Assembly: GCA_027063585.1 (NCBI GenBank)
Contig: JAMORM010000102.1
Location: 1-5,824 of the forward strand
Direction of reading: 5' to 3'
DNA from: Sulfurimonas sp.
GTDB lineage: Bacteria > Campylobacterota > Campylobacteria > Campylobacterales > Sulfurimonadaceae
DNA length: 5,824 nt
Within the stretch, counting starts at the first letter, position 1; each line of letters begins with the position of its first letter. The notes below the pieces were generated by a model. The model was not told the DNA's origin and did no database searches. It saw nothing but the letters and a program-made list of their open reading frames with translations. Of this stretch, positions 5,819 through 5,824 are shown in pieces. Both the position numbers and the translations under genes were made by a program.

Positions 5819-5824
5819 AAAAAC

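Overview
The window is AT-rich and gene-dense. Gene content and codon style fit a Campylobacterota (epsilonproteobacterial) chromosome of the Sulfurimonas/Sulfuricurvum type. That placement rests on protein style, A/T-rich codon use and compact intergenic architecture; no database search was possible.

Layout. (1) Positions 1-3840, minus strand: a two-gene transcription unit, glnD (PII uridylyltransferase/uridylyl-removing enzyme, complete) followed by glmS (glucosamine-6-phosphate synthase, 439 N-terminal codons present, 3' end beyond the left edge). The genes are 9 nt apart and the glmS ribosome binding site overlaps the glnD stop codon, which implies co-transcription and probably translational coupling. 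(2) Positions 3841-4130: a 290-bp divergent intergenic region almost filled by structured repeats. It holds two perfect 62-bp copies of a three-way-junction element (A1, A2) with a different hairpin element (B1) between them. (3) Positions 4131-5596, plus strand: a two-gene unit, a small antibiotic-biosynthesis-monooxygenase (ABM/YgiN-like) protein and, 2 nt later, a class II aldolase-family protein. The second matches the N-terminal half of the RhaD/YuxG aldolase-dehydrogenase fusions and stops at the domain boundary, without the dehydrogenase half. (4) Positions 5597-5824: noncoding, again packed with hairpins, including a diverged copy of element B (B2) and a cloverleaf-like element (C) whose left edge resembles that of A1 and A2.

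How the parts work together. GlnD senses glutamine and modifies PII, and GlmS spends glutamine to make glucosamine-6-phosphate, so the minus-strand unit joins nitrogen sensing to a glutamine-consuming step of cell-wall synthesis. The plus-strand pair probably handles a small carbonyl or sugar-phosphate metabolite, but the substrate cannot be read from the sequence. The least expected material is noncoding: a family of modular, foldable intergenic repeats on both sides of the monooxygenase-aldolase pair. Two copies of one module carry compensatory base changes that preserve a stem. The palindrome TACATGTAA is also unexpectedly frequent.
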